A stretch of DNA of 64,000 nt, from positions 62,001-126,000 of the forward strand of contig CANMXP010000001.1 in NCBI GenBank assembly GCA_947501845.1, given 5' to 3'. The notes beneath the pieces are model-generated. The model was not told the DNA's origin, made no database searches, and saw only the letters and a program-made list of their open reading frames with translations. A program made the translations under genes and the position numbers. Source of the DNA: an uncultured Flavobacteriaceae bacterium. GTDB taxonomy: Bacteria; Bacteroidota; Bacteroidia; Flavobacteriales; Flavobacteriaceae. The stretch's first letter is position 1. Each line of letters begins with the position of its first letter. Below are positions 1 through 9,119 of the stretch, in pieces.

Positions 1-882
1 AAAATCTTGTGATGCTGGAGGGTTTGCTGCATTATAATAAGGAGAGCTTTCTAACTGTGATTGCGTATAGCTTGCTGTATTGCCATCACCATAGTTTATT
101 TGATAATTGGTATCTGAAGGGTTTAATGCCCAAGACCCAATAGCAAATTCTATAGGAGCTAGTGGAATACATAAATTGGTTGTATTACCAGGAGCTATTA
201 AAGCACCAATAGGATTATTAGAATTTTTTATAACATAGGTAATAGAATTATTGCAGCCGCTATTACCAATACCAGTAACAACCATATTGTATGATCCTAG
301 GGATGTATAGGTATGCATTTTAGGAAAGGTTACATTGGTTTCAGAAGTCCCATCTCCCCAATCGATATTATATGATGCTATGCACGCAGATGAATTAGAA
401 TTGTTACCAACATTTATGGTGTATTGTGGATCTGTATTATTGTCACCACATTTTTCAAAAGGAGCACTAGAGCCAGGAGGTGCATTTAAATTTACAAATT
501 CTAAATCGGGCTGTTGTTGAATTGAAATAATTTTCGTTATAGGCGTGTTATCTCCATTGCCATCTGTAACTGTTAATGTTACACTGTTATTTTGAAAACC
601 ACAACCTAATTCGGTATAGAGGTGTGTAGGGTTTCTTTCAGTAGATGTCTTACCATCTCCAAAATCCCAACTAAACGTAAATGGGGCAACTCCAGAAACT
701 GTAGGTGCAAATGTGATTGCTGTCCCAGAACAAGTGCCATCATTATTAAAAGTAAAGTCAACAGTTGGAGGCTTAATGACGCTTTCAGTATTAGAAATAT
801 TATGTATAACAGATTTGTTTAATCCAAAAAAAGTAACAATTATTAAAAAAAATAAAAAGGTAAGAAAGGAATTCTTGTTCAT
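1..882 (-). CDS. PKD-domain secreted protein, 3' end outside the window
   Basis: The first 294 codons of a minus-strand gene run without a stop to the window edge. The N-terminus MNKNSFLTFLFFLIIVTFFG is a hydrophobic signal sequence or anchor. After it come PKD-type beta-sandwich units with the hallmark turns WDFGDGKTS (about residue 74), IDWGDGTSE (about 175) and a weaker INYGDGNTA (about 270), spaced by roughly 100 residues. PKD repeats are extracellular in known families; in Flavobacteriaceae such chains are usually very long surface or type IX-secreted proteins, often ending in a gliding/sorting domain, but that end is not visible here. The start is the only ATG directly before the signal sequence, and a promoter-like pair lies about 30 bases upstream. 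Role unknown; adhesin or matrix protein is an inference. Confidence 0.85.
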   Translation of the reverse strand, partial: MNKNSFLTFLFFLIIVTFFGLNKSVIHNISNTESVIKPPTVDFTFNNDGTCSGTAITFAPTVSGVAPFTFSWDFGDGKTSTERNPTHLYTELGCGFQNNSVTLTVTDGNGDNTPITKIISIQQQPDLEFVNLNAPPGSSAPFEKCGDNNTDPQYTINVGNNSNSSACIASYNIDWGDGTSETNVTFPKMHTYTSLGSYNMVVTGIGNSGCNNSITYVIKNSNNPIGALIAPGNTTNLCIPLAPIEFAIGSWALNPSDTNYQINYGDGNTASYTQSQLESSPYYNAANPPASQDF

Positions 883-1263
883 GTAGAGTATTTAGTAACA
901 GTTGGTTAATGCTAAACTAATATTTTGTTAATGTTAAGCAAGTTTTTGGCGTTGAAAAGAAGTAAATTTCGATATGCTACATTTTTTTCGATTTAAATAA
1001 AAAAAAGGGTGTTTATATCTAGAAATGAATGGTTAGAATCTATTCAAGATATAATTAGTTGCACACTAATTTCTTAAATCATTATCTCTTATTGGTTGCT
1101 TAAATAGCTATTCTTTCTTATTTGGCTAGAATTTTATGATGAAATATGTTTATTCCACAAAATGCATAAAATGGCTATGTAAAATTCCAAATACTTAAAT
1201 AAAGGATTTTTAGTATTAAAATTAATATTGGTTCTCACTATATTTACAATTAGAATAATAAAA
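883..1263. other. Divergent intergenic region, 381 bases
   Basis: AT-rich spacer between the divergent PKD and patatin genes. It holds the PKD promoter candidate near 912-941. A -7-like TATATTTA sits just before the patatin start but has no convincing TTG partner. I see no ORF with protein-like composition, hairpin terminator or RNA gene in it. Confidence 0.5.
912..941 (-). promoter_or_regulatory. Candidate Bacteroidota promoter for the PKD gene
   Basis: Read on the minus strand, a TTG (939-941) is followed after 19 bases by TAGTTTAG (912-919), seven of eight positions of the Bacteroidota -7 box TAnnTTTG. The start codon at 882 would leave a short leader of about 25 bases. The spacing fits the known -33/-7 arrangement; it has not been tested. 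Confidence 0.45.
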
Positions 1264-2178
1264 ATGAAAGCATTAGTAATTTCAGGAGGTGGCAGTAAAG
1301 GGGCGTATGCAGGTGGTGTAGCTCAGTATTTAATAGAGGAAGAGAAGAGGGATTACGATATGTTTTTAGGCACATCTACAGGAAGTTTACTGGTGCCACA
1401 TCTAGCAGCTGATGAAATAAGTAAGATTAAAGAGGTATTTACAAATGTTAATCAAGGTAATATTTTTAGTGTGAACCCTTTTGTGCAGCGGAAAAAAGGA
1501 AATCGTGAATTCGTATCAATCGATTTTATAAATACCCTTTGGCAATTCATTAAAATGAAGCGGACTTTTGGAGAAAGTAAGGCATTAAGGCGTTACCTGA
1601 AAAAGCATTTTACTGAAACCGAGTACAACCTGATTAAGGAAACCAAAGAAGATGTTGTTGTTACAGTATCTAATTTGTCTAAAAATAGAGTGGAATATAA
1701 GTCCATAAAAGATTTTAGTTACGACGAATTTTGTGATTGGATATGGATTTCTTGCAATTATATTCCTTTTATGTCTTTGGTTAAAAGAAATAGTTTCGAG
1801 TATGCCGATGGCGGACTAGGTTGTGTAGTGCCTATTAGAGAAGCTATATTGCGAGGCGCTACAGAAGTTGATGCCATCGTTTTGGAGTCTGAGAATATGG
1901 AATACAACAAAGTCTTGGGTAAAAATCCATTTTCTTTAATGATTAATTTGTTTAGTCATTTACTAGACCAAGTAGAACGTAGTGATATTACTATTGGTAA
2001 GTTAGCAGCGAAAAATAAAGAGGTGAAGCTTAATTTGTACTATACGCCATCAAAGCTCATCGAAAATTCATTGATTTTCAATAAAAAGCTTATGACTTCA
2101 TGGTGGCAGCAAGGATACGACTATGCTAAGGAGAAATGCCAGCAAGCACGTTCAAATGAACTGCGTATTGATGATTAA
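1264..2178 (+). CDS. Patatin-like phospholipase
   Basis: A 304-residue cytoplasmic-looking lipid acyl hydrolase of the patatin family, which use a Ser-Asp dyad to release fatty acids from phospholipids. The glycine-rich oxyanion loop SGGGSKGAYAGG is at residues 7-18, the nucleophile elbow GTSTG at 36-40 (Ser38) and the catalytic Asp in ADGGLG near residue 182. There is no signal peptide or barrel domain, so this is the short intracellular type rather than a PlpD-like secreted form. An in-frame ATG 36 bases upstream would add 12 residues, but those are AT-driven and the conserved strand begins at MKALVISGGG, so 1264 is chosen. It stands alone: its neighbours are divergent or convergent. Confidence 0.88.
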   Translation: MKALVISGGGSKGAYAGGVAQYLIEEEKRDYDMFLGTSTGSLLVPHLAADEISKIKEVFTNVNQGNIFSVNPFVQRKKGNREFVSIDFINTLWQFIKMKRTFGESKALRRYLKKHFTETEYNLIKETKEDVVVTVSNLSKNRVEYKSIKDFSYDEFCDWIWISCNYIPFMSLVKRNSFEYADGGLGCVVPIREAILRGATEVDAIVLESENMEYNKVLGKNPFSLMINLFSHLLDQVERSDITIGKLAAKNKEVKLNLYYTPSKLIENSLIFNKKLMTSWWQQGYDYAKEKCQQARSNELRIDD

Positions 2179-2182
2179 GATA

Positions 2183-2704
2183 TTACCATAAATCAGATAC
2201 TTCTTCTTTAATAAAAGAAAGCGCTGCATCACTAGGCGAACGGCGCTCCATCATTTCGGTTAAAACAACTTCCCTTAGTTTATTTGCTGTATCTGTTTTT
2301 TCAAGCAGGTTAGCTTTTCTGATAAGTTGTATGGTGGCATTTTTTGCAGTGGTAATTATATTCCAGCACTCATCACTAATGTATATTTGTTGTGATAAAT
2401 TATGTTCAAATTCTTGTTCAATGGTATGTATAAGTAAAGATTCGTAATCTTCTTTATTTGAGGATGTTGGAATGGTTCTAATTAGTAGTTTTGATGGCGT
2501 AATACGTTCTAGGAACAAAGCCATTCTTTCATAAGCTTGCAAGCGTAAAGGCATCGCTGTTACCTGTAAATCTTTTTTTAATAAAAACCGTCTGCGACCA
2601 TCTTCATTCTTAGTATGTTCTCTAAAAAAATAATATGCAATTACACCAGTTATTAGCGATGGGATTGTGAATAAAAATAAATCTATAATTCTTTGTGCAT
2701 CCAT
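2183..2704 (-). CDS. Membrane-anchored protein of unknown function
   Basis: A 173-residue protein with one N-terminal membrane helix (about residues 8-28, FLFTIPSLITGVIAYYFF) followed by a soluble, mainly helical and charged domain. The stretch around residues 50-70 (PLRLQAYERMALFLERI) looks like a conserved core, and I recall similar flavobacterial proteins of this size, but I know no function for them. It is the last gene of a minus-strand operon, starting 6 bases after the stop of the FMN/glutamate-synthase-like gene. Its stop lies only 5 bases from the stop of the convergent patatin gene, leaving no room for a dedicated terminator. Confidence 0.75.
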   Translation of the reverse strand: MDAQRIIDLFLFTIPSLITGVIAYYFFREHTKNEDGRRRFLLKKDLQVTAMPLRLQAYERMALFLERITPSKLLIRTIPTSSNKEDYESLLIHTIEQEFEHNLSQQIYISDECWNIITTAKNATIQLIRKANLLEKTDTANKLREVVLTEMMERRSPSDAALSFIKEEVSDLW

Positions 2705-2710
2705 AAAATG

Positions 2711-4285
2711 TTAATCGATTTGGGTTTTGTCATGATTTCCGCCCAAATATAAACAATCTTTTAAATCTTGCATACTAATAAATGGTACAGGTGTTTTTTC
2801 ATACATATATGTTCTGTCTAATTCTTTTGAAAGATTATGGTCATCGACATTAATCTCGATATCATTCATTTTAAATTGACAGGGGTGTTCATATCCAGCC
2901 GCATGTGTTATTTCTACTAATTCCTTTTTAAAGGTCTTAAAGTATTGTGCTAATCGTTCCGATTTTAAAGTAGGGTCTATACCATTTTGCAACCATTTGC
3001 TTTGAGTAGCAATACCACTGGGACATCTGTTAGTATGGCATATTTGTGCTTGAATACAGCCAATACTCATCATGGCTTCGCGTGCCACGTTAATACAGTC
3101 TATGCCCATGGCAAATGCCATAGCTGCTTTTGCAGGAAACCCTAGTTTGCCACTACCAATAAATACAATACGTTCAGATAAACCTTTATGTTTGAAAAGT
3201 TTATATAGCTCACTAAAACCATAGACCCAAGGGAGGGAGACATGGTCTGCAAAACTTGGTGGTGCAGCACCTGTACCACCTTCGCCACCATCTACCGTAA
3301 TAAAATCTGGCCCTTTTCCCGTTTTTAGCATGAGGTCTGCAAGCTCATGCCATTGTTCAAGTTTACCAATAGCAGCTTTAATACCAACAGGTAAGCCTGT
3401 AGCTTCAGCTATACTTTCTATAAAATCTACCATTTCAGGGACGTTAGAAAAAGCTTTATGGTTAGGAGGAGATAATACATCTTTACCTACTTCAACACCA
3501 CGAATTTTAGCAATTTCCTTAGTTATTTTTGCTCCAGGAAGTACGCCTCCTTTTCCTGGTTTTGCACCTTGAGATAACTTTACTTCTATAGCTCTAATAA
3601 AGGGGTTGTCCTTAACCAACTGTTTCATTTTTTCCATTGAAAACCCGCCATCCTCAGAGCGAACACCAAAATAACCTGTACCGAAATGAAATACGACATC
3701 GCCACCATTACTGTGATAAGGGGATAATCCGCCTTCTCCAGTATTATGATATGCTTCAGCTATTTTAACACCTTTGTTTAAAGAGTCTACAGCTCTGGCA
3801 GAAAGCGAGCCATAACTCATTGCGGACACGTTAATAACTGATGCTGGGCGATATGGCCTTTTCCGTTTGTTAAATTTACCTATAACTTTAGCGCAGGGTA
3901 AAAATGTTTTGTCAATACTGTTCGGATGATTTTTATCAATTTTATAGGGAATCATAGCATTATTTATAAAAACATGCTGATGTTCGTATATATCCCTATC
4001 GGTACCAAAACCTTCATAATTATTCTCCTTTTTAGCAGATGCATAAATCCATCCGCGTTCAATACGGTTAAAAGGCAATTCTTCTCTGTTATTGGCTACA
4101 AAATACTGGCGCATTTCGGGGCCAATACTTTCTAACCAATATCGGAAATGTCCAATTACGGGAAAATTATGGCTAATGGTATGGCTTTTTTGAATAAAAA
4201 TATCCCGTATAGCGACTAGAGCTAAGCCAATTAAAATCCAACCCCACCAAGAAATGTTTGATAAAAAATCTAATACGTTGTTCAT
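2711..4285 (-). CDS. Membrane-anchored FMN-binding glutamate-synthase-family protein
   Basis: A 524-residue protein built around the FMN and [3Fe-4S] synthase domain of glutamate synthase (GltB-like TIM barrel). An N-terminal helix (WWGWILIGLALVAI, about residues 13-27) should anchor it in the inner membrane. The core shows SAMSYGSLSARAV (FMN-site region), ITVDGGEGGTGAAP (about 330-345), and ICHTNRCPSGIATQ (about 415-430), whose spaced cysteines resemble the 3Fe-4S ligands of glutamate synthase. The class II amidotransferase domain and the FAD/NADPH small subunit are both absent, so it probably does not make glutamate from glutamine by itself; its physiological reaction is unknown. It starts one base after the M20 amidohydrolase stop, so the two are probably co-translated. 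Confidence 0.85.
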   Translation of the reverse strand: MNNVLDFLSNISWWGWILIGLALVAIRDIFIQKSHTISHNFPVIGHFRYWLESIGPEMRQYFVANNREELPFNRIERGWIYASAKKENNYEGFGTDRDIYEHQHVFINNAMIPYKIDKNHPNSIDKTFLPCAKVIGKFNKRKRPYRPASVINVSAMSYGSLSARAVDSLNKGVKIAEAYHNTGEGGLSPYHSNGGDVVFHFGTGYFGVRSEDGGFSMEKMKQLVKDNPFIRAIEVKLSQGAKPGKGGVLPGAKITKEIAKIRGVEVGKDVLSPPNHKAFSNVPEMVDFIESIAEATGLPVGIKAAIGKLEQWHELADLMLKTGKGPDFITVDGGEGGTGAAPPSFADHVSLPWVYGFSELYKLFKHKGLSERIVFIGSGKLGFPAKAAMAFAMGIDCINVAREAMMSIGCIQAQICHTNRCPSGIATQSKWLQNGIDPTLKSERLAQYFKTFKKELVEITHAAGYEHPCQFKMNDIEINVDDHNLSKELDRTYMYEKTPVPFISMQDLKDCLYLGGNHDKTQID

Positions 4286-4286
4286 A

Positions 4287-5558
4287 CTAATTATTTAAAT
4301 AATCAAAGGCTATATGAGTTAATGTTTTTACACCCAAAAGCATACCGCTTTCATCAATCATAAAATCTGGTGTATGATGCGGAAATGCTTCTTTGTTTCC
4401 AGGAGTCATACCCCCTAAAAAGAAATAAAGCCCAGGAATGACTTCTTGAAAATATGAAAAGTCTTCACCTCCAGTGGTTGCTTTTCTCAAACGGACATTC
4501 TTTACACCAGCAACTTTTTGCAAGGTAGGTAGCATTTTGTCTACTAGATCAGAATCATTATAAGTAATGGCCGTATTGTTTTGAAAACTAATAGAGGCTT
4601 CCCCTCCATAAGCTTTTGCTAGGGTAGTAACCATTTCGGTCATTCGCTTTTCAATATGCGCTTTCATTTTGGGGTCCAGAGTTCTCACTGTACCAATTAA
4701 TTCGGCACTTTCGGGTATGATATTAAAACGTGTACCAGCTGTAATTTTTCCAACCGTAATAACAGCTGCTTCATCTACTAATTTCGACTCGCGGCTAATA
4801 ATAGTCTGTAAGCCATCAATAATTTTGGCAGAAATTAAAATCGGGTCAACACCTTGCCAGGGCCTTCCGCCATGCGTTTGTTTGCCTTTTACATTAATTA
4901 CAAAGCGTTCTACTGATGCCATAATGCCTCCTTTTTTATAGTGGATAGTTCCAACTTCGTAGTTAGAACGAATATGCAACCCGAATATAGCATCCACTTT
5001 TGGATTTTCTAAAACCCCTTCTTTTATCATAAGTTTAGCACCACCTTCTTCGCCTGGGAGCGGGCCTTCTTCTGCAGGTTGAAAAATAAACTTTACGGAG
5101 CCTTTAATTTTGTCTTTGTTTTTTGTTAAAATTTCTGCAACTCCCATTAAAATAGCAGTATGCGTATCATGTCCGCAGGCATGCATAACCCCTGTTTCTG
5201 TATTTAAAAATGTGGTTTTTACCTCAGATTTAAAAGGAAGGTCATTTCTCTCGGTCACAGGGAGCCCATCAATATCAGCTCTTAGAGCAACAACTTTACC
5301 AGGTAGACTTCCTTTTAAAATAGCGACAACCCCTGTATGAGCCACACCAGTTTGTACTTCTAATCCTAACGATTTTAAATGTTTAGCAATAGTTTCTGCT
5401 GTTTTAAATTCTCTGTTTGAAAGTTCAGGGTTTTGATGAAAATGACGACGCCATTCAATAACTTTTGATTCAATATCTATAAATTGTTGTTCTAAATCGT
5501 TCTGTCCCTGGGCAATGACTATTCCAAAGAGAATAAATAAAGAAAAAAAGTATTTCAT
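4287..5558 (-). CDS. Exported M20 family amidohydrolase/peptidase
   Basis: A 423-residue zinc hydrolase of the M20D type (amidohydrolases acting on N-acyl amino acids or hippurate-like substrates). The N-terminus MKYFFSLFILFGIVIAQGQ is a signal peptide, so it acts outside the cytoplasm. Metal and catalytic motifs are intact: ALRADIDGLPV near residue 100, HACGHDTH near 130, PAEEG with the general-base Glu near 165, HGGRPWQGVDP in the dimerisation lid near 235, and a terminal HHTPDF zinc ligand near 395. It is the first gene of the minus-strand operon with the FMN protein and the small membrane protein. Exact substrate cannot be read from sequence. Confidence 0.92.
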   Translation of the reverse strand: MKYFFSLFILFGIVIAQGQNDLEQQFIDIESKVIEWRRHFHQNPELSNREFKTAETIAKHLKSLGLEVQTGVAHTGVVAILKGSLPGKVVALRADIDGLPVTERNDLPFKSEVKTTFLNTETGVMHACGHDTHTAILMGVAEILTKNKDKIKGSVKFIFQPAEEGPLPGEEGGAKLMIKEGVLENPKVDAIFGLHIRSNYEVGTIHYKKGGIMASVERFVINVKGKQTHGGRPWQGVDPILISAKIIDGLQTIISRESKLVDEAAVITVGKITAGTRFNIIPESAELIGTVRTLDPKMKAHIEKRMTEMVTTLAKAYGGEASISFQNNTAITYNDSDLVDKMLPTLQKVAGVKNVRLRKATTGGEDFSYFQEVIPGLYFFLGGMTPGNKEAFPHHTPDFMIDESGMLLGVKTLTHIAFDYLNN

Positions 5559-5692
5559 GATGCTTATTTAAATTTTGAAGCTTAAAGATATTCAAAAAGA
5601 AGAAGCAAGTGATAATTGTTTATAATTATTAATAAATCCCCTTAATTAAAAGCTTAACATTGGTTATTTTCACGTCTTAAAATGGAAATGAA

Positions 5693-8026
5693 TTGGAAAA
5701 GTATTTAAGTCAGCTAAATGATGCACAATTAGAGCCTACAATTCAAATTGACGGCCCTATGATTGTTATAGCAGGTGCAGGTTCAGGAAAAACACGTGTA
5801 CTCACATATCGTATTGCTTATATGATGAGTAAAGGAATTGATGCTTTCAATATTTTATCGTTAACCTTTACCAACAAGGCAGCTCGTGAAATGAAAGAGC
5901 GTATTGCTACCATAGTTGGAGCTAGTGAAGCCAAGAATTTATGGATGGGTACATTCCACTCGGTATTTGCTAAAATATTAAGGATAGAAGCTGATAGGTT
6001 AGGGTACCCTAGTAATTTTACGATTTATGATACGCAAGACTCTGATAGGCTGATTGCGTCTATTATCAAGGAGTTGAATCTTGATAAAGATATTTATAAG
6101 TACAAGCAGGTACGTTCCCGAATTTCATCTTATAAAAACAGTTTGATTACGGTACGTGCTTATTTTCAAAACCCAGAGTTAAAAGAAGCTGATGCTATGG
6201 CCAGGCGTCCTAGAATGGGAGATATCTATAAAGAATACGTAGAACGTTGTTTTAAAGCAGGTGCTATGGATTTTGACGATCTGCTACTTAAAACGAACGA
6301 GTTGTTAACTCGATTTCCAGAGGTCTTGGCAAAATACCAAAACCGTTTTAAATATATCTTAGTTGATGAGTATCAGGATACCAATCATTCACAATATTTA
6401 ATTGTAAGAGCACTTTCAGATAAATTTCAAAATATTTGTGTGGTGGGTGATGATGCTCAGAGTATTTATGCTTTCCGTGGTGCCAATATTAATAATATCC
6501 TGAATTTCCAGAAAGATTATGACGATGTGAAAGTGTTTAGATTGGAACAAAATTACCGTTCTACAAAAAATATTGTCAATGCGGCTAATTCTATTATTGA
6601 TAAAAACCAAACTAAGTTAGAAAAAGTTGTTTGGACAGCAAATGATGAAGGTCCTAAAATAAAAGTAAATCGTTCGTTAACAGATGGTGATGAAGGACGT
6701 TATGTAGCGAGTACTATTTTTGAAAGTAAGATGCAAAATCAGCTAAAGAATAATGATTTTGCCATTTTGTATAGAACCAATGCACAATCGCGTTCTATTG
6801 AGGATGCTTTGCGTAAGCGAGATATACCTTATAGGATTTATGGTGGTTTGTCATTCTATCAGCGTAAAGAAATAAAAGATGTTTTGTCTTATTTACGATT
6901 GGTTATAAACCCTGCAGATGAAGAAGCTTTAAAGCGTGTTATTAATTTCCCACCTCGAGGTATTGGTCAGACTACGGTCGATAAATTAATCGTTTCTGCT
7001 AATGGATACAACCGTACCATTTTTGAAGTGATGAAAAACATAGACAAGGCAGATGTAAAGATTAACTCAGGGACCAAGACTAAACTTCAGGATTTTGTGA
7101 CTTTAATTGAAAGTTACCAGGTATTAAATCAAACTGCTGATGTATTTGAGTTAGCTGAGCATGTTACGAGAACGAGTGGACTTATAAGAGAGTTTAATAA
7201 GGACGGTACGCCAGAAGGTGTTACCAGAATGGAGAATATTGAAGAACTCTTGAATGGTATGAAGGATTTTGTGGAAGGACAAAAAGAGATCGTCGATGCC
7301 ACTGGATCATTGGCAGAGTTTTTGGAAGATGTTGCGTTGTCTACCGATTTAGATGCCGATAAAGGTGATGCAGATCATGTTGCATTAATGACGATACATC
7401 TAGCTAAAGGATTGGAATTTCCATATGTATACATTGTTGGCCTGGAAGAAGATTTGTTTCCCAGTGCTATGAGTATGAATACCCGTAGTGAACTAGAGGA
7501 GGAGCGCAGGTTGTTTTATGTGGCTTTAACGCGAGCCGAAAAGCAAGCCTATTTAACGTATGCACTATCGAGATATCGTTGGGGGAAATTGGTCGATTCT
7601 GAGCCAAGTCGTTTTATTGAAGAAATTGATGAACAGTATTTAGACATTGTAACCCCTATTGAAGAACGGCGTTTTAACCCGATGTTGGATGCTGATATTT
7701 TTGGAGATGTAGAGCCCAATAAAATTAGATATAAACCAGCGAAACAGGCTGTCCTTAAAAAGGGGAGTACCGCAAAGAAAGCTCCTGAAAAATTTCAAGT
7801 AACTACACCTAAAAATCTTAAGAAGGTAGTAGATACTGGAGGAAATACTAATTTATTTGATAGTAAGCTAGTTGTTGGAAATGTTGTGAAACACATTCGT
7901 TTTGGAAAAGGTGAAGTCCAAAAAATAGAAGGTACTGGTGCAGATGTTAAAGCTGAAATTAATTTTCAGCATGGTGGGGTGAAAAAGTTATTGTTGCGTT
8001 TTGCCAAGTTGGAGGTTATAGGATAA
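5693..8026 (+). CDS. uvrD: UvrD/PcrA-type superfamily 1 DNA helicase
   Basis: A 777-residue ATP-dependent 3'-5' DNA helicase acting in nucleotide-excision and mismatch repair in known relatives. SF1A motifs appear in order: Q-like LNDAQ (8-12), Walker A AGAGSGKT (27-34), LTFTNKAAREM (Ia), Walker B VDEYQDTN (about 224), GDDAQSIYAFRGA (III), QNYRST (IV), MTIHLAKGLEF (V) and YVALTRAEKQAY (VI, about 610). The C-terminal 60 residues (KHIRFGKGEVQKIEGTG) are the Tudor-like tail of PcrA/UvrD. The start is a TTG: the in-frame codons upstream reach a TAA at 5678 with no ATG or GTG between, so this TTG is the only sensible start. Relatives that I remember also begin MEKYL. Confidence 0.93.
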   Translation: MEKYLSQLNDAQLEPTIQIDGPMIVIAGAGSGKTRVLTYRIAYMMSKGIDAFNILSLTFTNKAAREMKERIATIVGASEAKNLWMGTFHSVFAKILRIEADRLGYPSNFTIYDTQDSDRLIASIIKELNLDKDIYKYKQVRSRISSYKNSLITVRAYFQNPELKEADAMARRPRMGDIYKEYVERCFKAGAMDFDDLLLKTNELLTRFPEVLAKYQNRFKYILVDEYQDTNHSQYLIVRALSDKFQNICVVGDDAQSIYAFRGANINNILNFQKDYDDVKVFRLEQNYRSTKNIVNAANSIIDKNQTKLEKVVWTANDEGPKIKVNRSLTDGDEGRYVASTIFESKMQNQLKNNDFAILYRTNAQSRSIEDALRKRDIPYRIYGGLSFYQRKEIKDVLSYLRLVINPADEEALKRVINFPPRGIGQTTVDKLIVSANGYNRTIFEVMKNIDKADVKINSGTKTKLQDFVTLIESYQVLNQTADVFELAEHVTRTSGLIREFNKDGTPEGVTRMENIEELLNGMKDFVEGQKEIVDATGSLAEFLEDVALSTDLDADKGDADHVALMTIHLAKGLEFPYVYIVGLEEDLFPSAMSMNTRSELEEERRLFYVALTRAEKQAYLTYALSRYRWGKLVDSEPSRFIEEIDEQYLDIVTPIEERRFNPMLDADIFGDVEPNKIRYKPAKQAVLKKGSTAKKAPEKFQVTTPKNLKKVVDTGGNTNLFDSKLVVGNVVKHIRFGKGEVQKIEGTGADVKAEINFQHGGVKKLLLRFAKLEVIG

Positions 8027-8150
8027 ACTTTTTTCAAAAGAATCTTTGAGAGTATATATCCTTTCTTTCTTCTTGATTGTAGTTGTTATTACCTTGAGAA
8101 TCTGTATATCCTTATATACAAATTTTAAATAGACGAATCGCCATTACATA

Positions 8151-9119
8151 TTATTTCACCATACAAACCGAATTGACATGCCCCTTTCCATCATATTCTT
8201 TTACACTGTTATTTGGGTCTACAATCCATACGCCATCTACAATAAATTTATAGTGATGTTTTCCTCCAGATAATGGTACTACATATTTCCATCCGTAATC
8301 CATTTTTCGCATAACAAATTCATGTTTGTTCCAATTATTAAAGGATCCTGCTAAAATGACTTTTTTAGCATTGGTATAGCCTTTAAGTTTAAAAGCAGTG
8401 TATTCCTTGATATCTATTACCGAATTATATTCTCCGTATTCGTTTTCTGTTTTACTGGAATTATGAGGATCTTCCATCCAGTGGCCATCAACAATAAAGC
8501 GGTATTGGTATACATCTGGTTTTAATTGCAATGTCAATTCCCAGCCGCTTTTAGTTTTCTCCATTTTAAATAATGATTCGTTCCATTTATTGAATGACCC
8601 TGCTAAAATGACTTTTTTAGCATCGTTATAACCTTTTAATTTAAAACAGGCATTCCCGTCCTTATGTGGGTAGGCTGCATACATTTTTAAGTTATACACA
8701 CCACGAAGCTTTCGCCCATTTTTGATTGCCTTGGTAACGTTTAAATCTTTTTTTGAAGGCTCTGCCCAATAAGCATTGTTTACAACAAATTTGAATTCCC
8801 AAGAAAATGCATCTGTGAAGTCTTCAATATGTTTTCTAAGCTCATAATTGAATTCATCAATTTTTTTCATCTTCCAGTTATCTCTGGACCATAAATTGAA
8901 TTCTCCAGAGACTACAACATTTTCAATATCGAAATCTTCAAAATCATGAATTTGACCAGTGTATTCTTGAGTGAATTTAGAATAATCCCTAACATCAAAA
9001 GCAAACACAACAGTATCTCCCTTTATTTTATAGCCTTTAAACGTATGATCCTGTCCGTATGCATAAAAACTAATAAAAGCGAAAACTAAATAGCTGATAT
9101 ATAATTTTATTTGCTTCAC
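8151..9119 (-). CDS. Secreted protein with three tandem CBM48/E-set (AMPK glycogen-binding-like) repeats
   Basis: A 322-residue exported protein (signal peptide 1-22, ending AYGQ). It consists of three repeats of an early-set beta-sandwich like the glycogen-binding domain of AMPK: a diverged one at about 66-128 (VVSGEFNLW... WEFKFVVNNAYWAEP) and two close copies at about 157-235 and 242-319, each with LKGY-AKKVILAGSFN-WN and FIVDG-W--DP-NS. These motifs match the aromatic and turn positions of CBM48/AMPK1_CBM. No catalytic domain is present, so a carbohydrate-binding or structural role is likely. Its ATG overlaps the end of the aspartic-protease gene by four bases, so the two should be translated together. 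Confidence 0.82.
   Translation of the reverse strand: MKQIKLYISYLVFAFISFYAYGQDHTFKGYKIKGDTVVFAFDVRDYSKFTQEYTGQIHDFEDFDIENVVVSGEFNLWSRDNWKMKKIDEFNYELRKHIEDFTDAFSWEFKFVVNNAYWAEPSKKDLNVTKAIKNGRKLRGVYNLKMYAAYPHKDGNACFKLKGYNDAKKVILAGSFNKWNESLFKMEKTKSGWELTLQLKPDVYQYRFIVDGHWMEDPHNSSKTENEYGEYNSVIDIKEYTAFKLKGYTNAKKVILAGSFNNWNKHEFVMRKMDYGWKYVVPLSGGKHHYKFIVDGVWIVDPNNSVKEYDGKGHVNSVCMVK
8344..8646. repeat. Direct DNA repeat inside the CBM48 gene
   Basis: Bases 8344-8394 and 8596-8646 are nearly identical, including the shared block TGCTAAAATGACTTTTTTAG. They lie exactly 252 bases (84 codons) apart and encode the same strand (LKGY-AKKVILAGSFN) of repeats 3 and 2. Identity at the DNA level indicates a fairly recent internal duplication or gene conversion. 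Confidence 0.75.

Noticed and set aside
335-822. Two plus-strand frames at the left edge
   Set aside because: They lie opposite the PKD gene, whose minus-strand translation has clear PKD motifs and a signal sequence.
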